From assembly GCF_014451325.2 (NCBI RefSeq), contig NZ_JACSCH020000006.1, positions 349,944-413,943 on the forward strand: a stretch of 64,000 nucleotides of DNA, read 5' to 3'. The notes below the pieces were generated by a model. That model was given only the letters and a program-made list of their open reading frames with translations, searched no databases and was not told where the DNA came from. The number at the start of each line of letters is the position of its first letter. The first letter of the stretch is position 1. The translations under genes were made by a program, and so were the position numbers. Positions 1 through 9,345 of this stretch are shown in pieces. The stretch comes from Streptomyces sp. CB02980. GTDB taxonomy: Bacteria; Actinomycetota; Actinomycetes; Streptomycetales; Streptomycetaceae.

Positions 1-807
1 CCAGACGGCGCCGGTGGTGGCCGGGTCGCGGTGGGTGAGGACCCGTTCCCAGGGCACGAAGACGTCCTCGCAGACCAGCATCGCGTCGTTCTCGTCGTAC
101 CGGGAGGACAGCGGGTGGTCGAAGACGGACCGGGAGCGTTCCTCGTACGAGGTGCGGGAGATCAGCTTGAGGCCGGGGGTGTCGAGCCGTACGGCGAAGG
201 TCAGGGCGTGCGCGAGGTCGTCGGCGGCGAGCGGCTCGATGGTGCCGACGAGGATCTCGTCGGCGAAGACGGCGCCCGTGCCGACGGTCTTGGCGCCGCG
301 GACGACGATCCCGCCGTCCCGTTCCGCCACGACCCGCAGGGTGAGGTCCTCGCCGCCGTGCCCCGGGGGCGGGTTGCCGAGGGTGAAGGCGCAGTGCAGA
401 TCGCCCTCGGTGAGCCGGCGGTGGAAGGCGAGGGCGTGCTCGGCGCCGTCGAATGTCCCGCCGGTGAAGACGGCGGGCGCGGCGGCGAACCCGGCCGCGC
501 CGGCGGCCATGTAGTCGGGGGTGCGGCCGAGGAAGCCGAAACCGGCCCGGGCCGTGGTGCGGAAGGCGCGGCGGCGGGCGACGAGGTCCTCGTACGAGCG
601 GGGCACGGCGTACGCGCGGCGCACCCCGCCCTGGACGAGGACGGGGTGGTGGACGGGGTCGTCGGCGAGGTCGTAGAGCCCGGCGAAGGAGGCCGCGGTG
701 GACCGGAAGGCGGGGTGGGCGGTGACGTCCTCGACCCGTGCCCCGTCGAGCCAGATCTCGCGCCCGTCGCGCAGCCCCTCCAGATACTCCTGCCCGGACC
801 TCGTCAC
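1..807 (-). CDS. 4-hydroxyphenylacetate 3-hydroxylase (HpaB) family flavin monooxygenase, 3' end outside window
   Basis: Only the first 269 codons lie in the window; the gene runs off the left edge. The translation starts VTRSGQEYLEGLRDGREIWL and contains the LGRTPDYMA segment and the VCEDVFVPWERVL segment, both typical of the HpaB N-terminal and middle domains. The family hydroxylates phenols with reduced FAD supplied by a separate reductase. The GTG start is preceded by GAGGAG about 12 bases upstream. No reductase partner is visible on this side. The substrate cannot be read from the sequence, since Streptomyces homologues act both in tyrosine or phenylacetate catabolism and in secondary metabolism. 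Family assignment is firm, exact reaction is not. Confidence 0.85.
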   Translation of the reverse strand, partial: MTRSGQEYLEGLRDGREIWLDGARVEDVTAHPAFRSTAASFAGLYDLADDPVHHPVLVQGGVRRAYAVPRSYEDLVARRRAFRTTARAGFGFLGRTPDYMAAGAAGFAAAPAVFTGGTFDGAEHALAFHRRLTEGDLHCAFTLGNPPPGHGGEDLTLRVVAERDGGIVVRGAKTVGTGAVFADEILVGTIEPLAADDLAHALTFAVRLDTPGLKLISRTSYEERSRSVFDHPLSSRYDENDAMLVCEDVFVPWERVLTHRDPATTGAVW

Positions 808-981
808 CGGTGTATCGCCTCTCCTCGGGTGTCACGGCTGTGCCGGTCCCGAGCCTGTCCGGGGCGACCCGTCCGGACAATGAGCGTCCGTCCAGGGGTC
901 CTTAAGAACCGGCCAGGGAATCCCGAAGATGTCAGGTCGGTGGATCCGGGGCGGCGCGGACGCCCGGAGGGCACCGCCCGG

Positions 982-1000
982 ACGGCCGGCCGCCGGCCGT
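982..1000. terminator. hairpin after the AraC gene
   Basis: Stem ACGGCCGG / CCGGCCGT with a 3-base loop, just past the stop of the AraC gene on the minus strand. There is no T-run, as is usual in Streptomyces, so termination is inferred from position only. The rest of the gap between the AraC stop and the HpaB start shows nothing else distinct. Confidence 0.4.
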
Positions 1001-1024
1001 TCCGGAGGGCCGGTCCGCCCCCCT

Positions 1025-2008
1025 TCAGGCGGCCCGGTCGGCTCCCGAGCGGTACTCCCCCGGGGTGACCCCGAACCATTTGCGGAAGGCGAGGTGGAAG
1101 CCGACGGCGCTCTGGTAGCCGACGCGGGCGGGCACGGCCGACTGCGGGAGGGAGGTCTCGGTGAGGAGCCGGCCGGCCTCCTGCATGCGGCGGGCGGCGA
1201 GGTACCGGGCCGGTGACTCGCCGACCAGGTCGCGGAAGGAGGCGGTGAAGGCGGAGCGGGACATGCCGACCTCCCGGGCGAGGGAGTCGATGGTCCAGGG
1301 TTCGGCGAACCGGGTGGCCATCATGACGACGGCCCGGCTGATCCCGGGGTGCCGGAGCAGCGGCAGCGAGGCCGGGTTGCCCGCGAGTTCGCGGAGCAGC
1401 GGCCGGAGCGCCAGGACCAGGGCCATCTCGAAGGCGCGCAGGGTGATGAGCCGGTCGCCGGGGCCGACGGGCCGGTCCGGGGCGGCGAGCAGCCGCAGGG
1501 TGTCGCGGAGCAGCGGCTCGCGGGCGACCTGGGGTCCGTCGAGGACGAGTGCCCAGGGCAGCGAGGTGTAGAGGCCGGTGGCGGCGCTGGCGTCGTAGTG
1601 CAGTCCGGCGCAGAGCAGCCGGCTCTCGGGGCCGCTGCCCTCGATGACGATCTCGCCGGAGGTGCCGGGATGCCGCTCGGGCAGGACGGCCTTGAGCGGG
1701 AGGCCCTGGCGGTCGGGCCGGTCGGAGAGGCGGTGCGCGGTGCCGGTCGGGAAGACGACGAGGTCGCCGGCGTGCAGTTCGACCGGGGCCTCGGCCTCGG
1801 TGGTGATCCAGCAGTCGCCCTCGACGACGTAGTGGAGGACGGCGCAGCTGCGTTCGGCGTCGCCCTCGATGGCCCAGGGGGCGCGGACGTGCCAGCGGCT
1901 GTCGAACACTCCGGTGAGCCGGAGGGGTTTGAGCAGTTCGCTCAGCAGGTCGTCCTGCTCTTCCAGCTCGGGCTGCTGTGCGTGACGGTCGGTTCCCACG
2001 ATTGCCAT
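1025..2008 (-). CDS. AraC family transcriptional regulator with cupin-like sensor domain
   Basis: A 327-aa protein. Residues about 20-190 form a cupin-type AraC sensor domain (AGDLVVFPTGTAHRL), and residues about 220-320 carry the paired AraC helix-turn-helix (SLAREVGMSRSAFTASFRDLVGESP ... VGYQSAVGFHLAFRKWFGVTPGEYR). AraC proteins of this layout bind a small effector in the cupin barrel and activate neighbouring genes. The gene is divergent from the NmrA-like reductase gene at 2127 with a 118-bp shared control region, so that gene is the most likely target. The effector is unknown. Confidence 0.9.
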   Translation of the reverse strand: MAIVGTDRHAQQPELEEQDDLLSELLKPLRLTGVFDSRWHVRAPWAIEGDAERSCAVLHYVVEGDCWITTEAEAPVELHAGDLVVFPTGTAHRLSDRPDRQGLPLKAVLPERHPGTSGEIVIEGSGPESRLLCAGLHYDASAATGLYTSLPWALVLDGPQVAREPLLRDTLRLLAAPDRPVGPGDRLITLRAFEMALVLALRPLLRELAGNPASLPLLRHPGISRAVVMMATRFAEPWTIDSLAREVGMSRSAFTASFRDLVGESPARYLAARRMQEAGRLLTETSLPQSAVPARVGYQSAVGFHLAFRKWFGVTPGEYRSGADRAA

Positions 2009-2126
2009 GGACGATCCTTCAACTTCCGCCCCGGTTTGTTAATTGAACGGCCGAAGCCGTGGCGGCGAGCCTGGAAAGACGCCGACACCACAGCCGGGAA
2101 AGTCTATCGAAGGGCCTCAGACACAC

Positions 2127-3053
2127 ATGTCCAGTGAGAATCCGATGCGGGTGGCGGTCGTGGGCGCGACGGGGTTCCAGGGGGGTGCAGTGGCCCGCCT
2201 GCTCGCCGAGCGGCACCACCGGGTCCGCACCCTGACACGGCGGCCGTCGGCGGACCGGCCGCCGCTTCCGGGGGCCTCCTTCCTCGCCGGCGATCTGGGC
2301 CGGCCGGACGACGTGCGGCAGCTCTTCGAGGGGTCGACGCACGCGTTCATGACGATGCCGCTGGTGTACGAGAGCGAGCGGGTGGAGGCGTACGCGCGGA
2401 ACGTCGCGGCGGCGGCCCTCGAGGCGGGCACCGAGCGGCTGGTCTTCAACGCCAACACCCGCATCCCGCTGGGTCCGACGGACGTCGCCGCCTTCGAGAC
2501 GCGGCGGCTGGCGGAGCGGGTGCTGCGGGACAGCGGGGTGCCGCTGGTGGTGATCCGGCCGCCGGTGTACCTGGACAACCTGTTCTCGCCGTGGAACGGG
2601 CCGGCCCTGGTCGACGACGGTGTGCTCGCCTATCCGCTGCCTGCGGCCGCGCGGACGGCGTGGCTGTCGCACCGGGGCCTGGCCGAGGCGGCGCTCGCGG
2701 CGCTCAGCCGGGAGGACCTGGAGGGCCGGACGTTCGACATCGGCGGCGAACGCTCCCTGACGGGCGGTGAGCTCGCGGCGGCGTTCGGCCGGGGGCTCGG
2801 CCGGGCGGTGCGGTACGAGGAGCTGGATCCGGCCGCTTTCGAACGGAGCCTCGCCCAGCTGCTCGGCCCGGAGACGGCGGCCGGGGTGGCCGGGATCTAC
2901 CACTTCATGGCGAGCGGCGCCGATCCGCTCCTGATGGCGGACGACGACGGCGTGTCGACGGAGGTCCTGGCCCTCGAACCGCCCCCGGTGGAGGAATGGG
3001 TGGCCCGCCAGCCCTGGCAGGTCTGGTCTTCCGACACCTCGCCGCAGCACTGA
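2127..3053 (+). CDS. NmrA-like NAD(P)-binding oxidoreductase
   Basis: A 308-aa Rossmann-fold protein of the atypical short-chain dehydrogenase group. The glycine motif GATGFQGG sits near residue 13, followed by RTLTRRPSADRP and a DVRQLFEGSTHAFMTMPL segment typical of NmrA/HSCARG proteins, which sense or use NAD(P)H. The start at MSSENPMRVAVVGATG is preferred over an in-frame upstream start because the Rossmann strand begins here and a GAAGGG stretch lies upstream. It is divergent from the AraC regulator and is followed by a terminator. It may be a redox-sensing regulator or a quinone/epoxide reductase; the sequence does not decide. Confidence 0.82.
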   Translation: MSSENPMRVAVVGATGFQGGAVARLLAERHHRVRTLTRRPSADRPPLPGASFLAGDLGRPDDVRQLFEGSTHAFMTMPLVYESERVEAYARNVAAAALEAGTERLVFNANTRIPLGPTDVAAFETRRLAERVLRDSGVPLVVIRPPVYLDNLFSPWNGPALVDDGVLAYPLPAAARTAWLSHRGLAEAALAALSREDLEGRTFDIGGERSLTGGELAAAFGRGLGRAVRYEELDPAAFERSLAQLLGPETAAGVAGIYHFMASGADPLLMADDDGVSTEVLALEPPPVEEWVARQPWQVWSSDTSPQH

Positions 3054-3107
3054 CCGCGGCACTGATCCGCAGCACGGCCCGCGGCATGTCCGCCCACGCA
3101 GAACAGG

Positions 3108-3134
3108 CCCCGCCCCACAAGGGCGGGGTCTTTT
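3108..3134 (+). terminator. Rho-independent terminator after NmrA-like gene
   Basis: Perfect 8-bp stem CCCCGCCC / GGGCGGGG with loop CACAA, followed by TCTTTTC. It has both the strong stem and the T-rich tail of an intrinsic terminator, and it isolates the reductase gene from glgE. Confidence 0.85.
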
Positions 3135-3153
3135 CTTTGTCCGGGTCATGTGC

Positions 3154-3182
3154 TTGCCGCATCGGCTACGCCCTAGTAGTTA
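3154..3182 (+). promoter_or_regulatory. candidate glgE promoter
   Basis: TTGCCG, a 17-base spacer, then TAGTTA, about 130 bases before the glgE start and downstream of the preceding terminator. This is a pattern match only. Confidence 0.4.
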
Positions 3183-3312
3183 ACAAAGCGCCTGGATTGC
3201 CCACCCGAGGACGGTGGGAAGGCTTCACCGGTAATCCTCCGAACCCTTCTCCCCGTGACCCCTGTTCATCCCTGTGGACCCCCCATCCGAGTGAACGCGG
3301 ACAGGAGCGGCC

Positions 3313-5390
3313 ATGCCCGCAACCCGTCGGCCGTCGACGGAGCTAGAAAGAGCGCACAACCACCACCCGCACCCCCGTAACCCGTCAGGTGATGCTGTGA
3401 ATCCGCTCATGGGACGCATTCCCGTACTGGACGTACGCCCGCTGGTCGACTGTGGCCGGCACCCCGCGAAAGCGGTGGCCGGAGAGTCCTTCGAGGTGAC
3501 GGCGACCGTCTTCCGCGAGGGCCACGACGCGGTCGCCGCCAATGTCGTGCTGCACGGCCCGTCGGGCCGCCCCGGCCCCTGGACCCCGATGCGCGAACTG
3601 GCCCCGGGAACCGACCGGTGGGGGGCCGAGGTCACCCCGGACGCCGAGGGCCTGTGGACGTACACCGTCGAGGCGTGGAGCGACCCGGTGGCCACCTGGC
3701 GCCACACGGCGAAGATCAAGATCCCGGCCGGGATCGACTCCGAACTGGTCCTCGCCGAGGGCGCCGAGTTGCACGAGAGGGCGGCGAAGGGCGTCCCGAA
3801 GAAGGGCGGCGCCCGGGAGGCCGTGCTCGCCGCCGCGGACGCGCTGCGCGACGCATCACGGCCGGCCGCGGTCCGGCTCGCGGCGGCCCTGAACCCCCGG
3901 GTCGTCGAGTCCCTCGACCGCCATCCGCTGCGCGAACTCCTCACGTCCTCCCCCACGTTGCCCCTTCAGGTGGAGCGTGAGCGCGCCCTGTTCGGCTCCT
4001 GGTACGAGCTCTTCCCGCGCTCGGAGGGCGTACGGAAGATCAAGGGCCGTACGGTTCCGGGGAACTTCCGTACCGCCGCCGAGCGGCTCCCGGCGGTGGC
4101 GGCGATGGGCTTCGACGTGGTCTACCTGCCCCCGGTGCACCCCATCGGCGAGACCCACCGCAAGGGCCCCAACAACTCCCTCTCCGCGGCGCCCAACGAC
4201 GTCGGCGTGCCGTGGGCGATCGGTTCGCCGGAGGGCGGCCACGACGCGCTCCACCCGGACCTGGGGACCTTCGAGGACTTCGACGCCTTCGTGGCGCGGG
4301 CCCGGGAGCTGCGTCTGGAGATCGCCCTGGACTTCGCGCTCCAGTGCTCTCCGGACCACCCGTGGGTGGAGAAGCACCCGGAGTGGTTCCACCACCGCCC
4401 GGACGGCTCGATCGCGTACGCCGAGAACCCGCCGAAGAAGTACCAGGACATCTACCCGATCGCGTTCGACGCCGACATGGACGGGATCGTCGCGGAGACC
4501 GTGCGGATCCTCCGGCACTGGATGGACCACGGGGTGCGGATCTTCCGCGTCGACAACCCGCACACCAAGCCGGTGGTGTTCTGGGAGCGGGTGATCGGCG
4601 AGATCAACGCCGCCGACCCGGACGTGATCTTCCTGGCGGAGGCCTTCACCCGGCCGGCGATGATGCGGACGCTCGGCGCGATCGGTTTCCAGCAGTCGTA
4701 CACGTACTTCACCTGGCGGAACACCAAGGAGGAGCTCACGGAGTACCTGACGGAGCTGTCCGGCGAGACGGCGGCGCAGATGCGGCCGAACTTCTTCGTG
4801 AACACCCCGGACATCCTGCACGCGTACCTCCAGGAGGGCGGCCGGCCGGCGTTCGAGGCGCGCGCGGTGCTCGCGGCGACGCTGTCCCCCTCGTGGGGCA
4901 TGTACGCCGGCTACGAGCTGTGCGAGGGCACCCCGATGCGGGACGGCAGCGAGGAGTACCTCGACTCGGAGAAGTACCAACTGCGGCCGCGTGACTGGGA
5001 GTCGGAAGAGCGGGCCGGGAGGACCATCACTCCGCTGATCACCGCCCTGAACCGGATCAGGCGCCGTCACCCGGCGCTGCGCCGACTGCGGAATCTCACC
5101 TTCCATGACACGGACAACCCGCAGGTGATCGCGTACAGCAAGCGTTCGGGTTCGAACACCGTTCTGGTGGTCGTCAACCTCGACCCGCACCACACCCAGG
5201 AGGCGACACTCTCGTTGGACATGCCGGAACTCGGCCTCGACTGGCACGAGACCGTGCCGGTGCGCGACGAGCTCACCGGCGAGACCTATCACTGGGGCAG
5301 GACCAGCTACGTGCGCCTAGAGCCGGGTGTCACACCCGCGCACGTCCTCGTCCTGCGACCGTCCCCGCAGACCGGAGGGTCACCCACATC

Positions 5391-5394
<4 letters not shown>
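3313..5394 (+). CDS. glgE: alpha-1,4-glucan:maltose-1-phosphate maltosyltransferase GlgE
   Basis: A 693-aa GH13_3 enzyme that transfers maltose from alpha-maltose 1-phosphate to the non-reducing end of an alpha-1,4-glucan in the cytoplasm. The N-terminal beta domain (GRIPVLDVRPLVDCG...) and the split TIM barrel are intact. The nucleophile is D414 in FRVDNPHTKP and the acid/base is E443 in FLAEAFTRP. Their spacing of 29 residues equals D394/E423 of the S. coelicolor enzyme. The ATG start gives the MPATR N-terminus usual for Streptomyces homologues. The gene overlaps treS by ATGA, so the two are translationally coupled, and mak and glgB complete the trehalose-to-glucan route downstream. Confidence 0.97.
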
Positions 5395-7085
<1,691 letters not shown>

Positions 7086-7112
7086 CCGACGGTCAGTTCG
7101 GATTCGTCCTGG

Positions 7113-7137
7113 GTGGGACGGTTTCCTCCCGTCCCAC
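7113..7137 (+). terminator. hairpin between treS and mak
   Basis: Stem GTGGGACGG / CCGTCCCAC with a 7-base loop, 27 bases after the treS stop. No T-run. It may end or attenuate the glgE-treS transcript before mak. Confidence 0.5.
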
Positions 7138-7331
7138 TCTGGGCACTGTGACCCACACACGTTCCGCAGCACGATTCAGGTCCATACGGGCCTTCTTGCC
7201 GGGCCCATACGGATCTTCCCCTTCCGACACGTCCCGCACATCCGGACAGCCTTAGCCGCCATCCGGGACACTCTGCGCATTTGAACGCATACGACAGCCA
7301 ACTGCGCGCCCCGGGGAAAGGACGCGATGCC

Positions 7332-8681
7332 ATGCCGGAGACCGCATCCACCACCCGGGCCCCGGACGCCCTCCTTCCGTCCCTCGCCCCCCTGCTCCAC
7401 GAATGGCTGCCACGGCAGCGCTGGTTCGCGGGCAAGGGCCGCCGGGTCACCGGATTCACGCTGGACGCGGCCACCGAGCTGCTGCCTCTGGACGGCCCGG
7501 GCCCCGGCCTCCTCCATCTGCTCGTACGGGTCGAACAGCCGGGCCGCCCGGCCGGTACACCCACCGACTGCTACCAACTGCTCCTGGGCGTACGGACCCA
7601 GCTCCCGCCCCGCCTCGCCCCCGCCCTGATCGGGCGGATCCGGCAGGGGCCGCTCGCCGGACGTGCCGTGTACGAAGGGCTGCGCGACCCGCGGCTCGCC
7701 GGCCTCCTCTACGAGCGACTGCGCACCCCGGGCCGGACCGGCCCCCTGCACTTCCACGCCACGACGGCGCTCCCGCCCGCCCTGGCCCCCCGCATGCTGG
7801 ACGCCGAGCAGTCCAACTCGTCCCTGGTATATGGAGATTCGTTCATCCTCAAGATCTTCCGCCGGGTCAGCCCGGGGGCCAACCCGGACCTGGAGCTGCC
7901 GCTCGCCCTCGCGGGAGCGGGCTGCGCCCGCGTCCCGGCGCCGGTCGCCTGGTTCGAGAGCGGGGCGGCGACCCTGGGCGTCCTCCAGCCCTACCTGCGG
8001 GACTCCCGCGACGGATGGCGGCTCGCGCTCGACGCGCTCGCCGACGGACGGGACTTCACCGCGGAGGCGCGGGCGCTCGGCCGGGCCACGGCCGAGGTCC
8101 ACCTCGCCCTCGCGGAGGCGCTGCCGACCCGTCGGCTCGGCCGCGCCGAGACCGAGCAGCTGGCGGCCGCGATGGACCGCCGGCTGCACGCGGCGGCGCA
8201 GGCGGTACCGGCGCTGCTGCCGTTCGTCCCCGGTCTGCGCGCCGTCTTCGCGGCGGCGAGCGGCACGTCCGGCAGCGGGTTCGTCCAGCGCATCCACGGC
8301 GACCTGCACCTCGGACAGACACTGCGGGGGTCCGACGGCGGCTGGGCCGTCATCGACTTCGAGGGCGAGCCGGCGAAACCGCTCGACGAACGGCGCAGCC
8401 CGCAGCCCACGGTCCGCGACGTGGCCGGCATGCTCCGCTCCTTCGACTACGCGGCCCGCACGCACCGGCCGTGGAACTCGGACTGGGCGGCGCGGAGCCG
8501 GGCGGCCTTCTGCACGGGATACGCGGAGGCCTCGGGCGCGGATCCGCGGACGGACCCGGCGCTGCTGCGCGCCTACGAGACGGACAAGGCGGTGTACGAG
8601 GTCGTGTACGAGGCCCGGCACCGGCCGGACTGGCTCCCGGTCCCCATGTCCGCCATCAAACGCCTGTCGGCCCCCCAGTGA
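7332..8681 (+). CDS. mak: maltokinase (Pep2/Mak)
   Basis: A 449-aa ATP-dependent kinase that makes maltose 1-phosphate, the GlgE donor. It begins with the N-terminal cap region LHEWLPRQRWFAGKGR, and has the aminoglycoside-phosphotransferase-like catalytic loop HGDLHLGQT and the metal-binding WAVIDFEGEP. The ATG at this position is chosen over an upstream in-frame TTG because AAAGGA lies about 10 bases before it. Length is close to mycobacterial Mak (about 455 aa). It lies between treS and glgB, but is separated from glgB by a 664-bp repeat-containing gap, so glgB may have its own promoter. Confidence 0.95.
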   Translation: MPETASTTRAPDALLPSLAPLLHEWLPRQRWFAGKGRRVTGFTLDAATELLPLDGPGPGLLHLLVRVEQPGRPAGTPTDCYQLLLGVRTQLPPRLAPALIGRIRQGPLAGRAVYEGLRDPRLAGLLYERLRTPGRTGPLHFHATTALPPALAPRMLDAEQSNSSLVYGDSFILKIFRRVSPGANPDLELPLALAGAGCARVPAPVAWFESGAATLGVLQPYLRDSRDGWRLALDALADGRDFTAEARALGRATAEVHLALAEALPTRRLGRAETEQLAAAMDRRLHAAAQAVPALLPFVPGLRAVFAAASGTSGSGFVQRIHGDLHLGQTLRGSDGGWAVIDFEGEPAKPLDERRSPQPTVRDVAGMLRSFDYAARTHRPWNSDWAARSRAAFCTGYAEASGADPRTDPALLRAYETDKAVYEVVYEARHRPDWLPVPMSAIKRLSAPQ

Positions 8682-8898
8682 CCCGGCGACCGACACCGCC
8701 CCGGGCGCCCCCGCGCGGCCTGCGCCGGGGCCCGCGGGCGGGGGGCCTGCGCCTCACGCGGGCGCCACCTCACACGGTCGTCGCCCCCCACCTTCCGTGG
8801 GGGCCCGCGCCTCACTGCTCTTCACCCACCGCACCCTCACCCCCCGTGCGGCCTCACCCCCGGTGCCGGCACGCACGCCGCACCCGCGCCACCCCCGC

Positions 8899-9132
8899 CG
8901 TGTGGGCAATCGTCCCGCAGGGCGGGACGGGTGGGCACACGGGACGGCGCCCTCTGGCGGCGCCTCCGCCCCTTGCGCCTGGACCCGCACCACCAAGTGC
9001 GGTGCACAAGGGTGCGGGTCAGGGCGCAGGGAGCCTGGGCCCGGCAAGGGGCGCCGTCCGTCGTGCCCACCCGTTCCGCCCCTGGGGGTCCCCCCGGACG
9101 GAGTCTGGGGGAGGAACGAATGCCCACAACGA
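8899..9132. repeat. large imperfect inverted repeat in the mak-glgB gap
   Basis: The left arm begins TGTGGGCAATCGTCCCGC and contains GGGACGGGTGGGCAC. The right arm, read in reverse complement, begins TTGTGGGCATTCGTTCC and contains GGAACGGGTGGGCAC. Further inward both arms carry GGCGCC and GACCCGCAC blocks, and the centre is a short AGTGCGGTGCACAAG segment. The arms are about 90-115 bp with mismatches. The gap from 8682 to 9345 holds no supportable gene: long reading frames there are GC-skew artefacts. I recall similar TGTGGGCA...GGGTGGGCAC blocks from other Streptomyces intergenic regions, which would make this a dispersed repeat. Confidence 0.7.
9082..9113. repeat. small palindromic element (CTGGGGG...CTGGGGGAG type), copy 1
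   Basis: A 32-bp element starting CTGGGGGTCCCCCC and ending TCTGGGGGAG. It sits inside the right arm of the large inverted repeat at a point where the left arm has only a short GCAGGG loop, so it looks inserted there. The same start and end motifs recur inside pta at 33172-33207. Confidence 0.65.
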
Positions 9133-9345
9133 GGGGCGGCGGGTGGGGCGCGACCCCGGTGGGCGGGTGTCGCCTCTGCGGACGAACGTCCGCAACGCGG
9201 CGGCGCCCGCAGCAGGCACGTACCCCGCCCACCACCGGCGCGGCGGCACCCGCAGCAGCCACCTACCGCCCGTTCGGCCGAGTGTCCCGTCCCCGTACCG
9301 CACCGTTGCGCAGTCATACCCCCCGTACCCCCAGGAGGCATCCCG

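Noticed and set aside
8682..9345. Several long reading frames through the mak-glgB gap
   Set aside because: They are Pro/Arg/Gly-rich, run on from neighbouring genes in wrong frames, and the region is explained by an inverted repeat plus the glgB leader.
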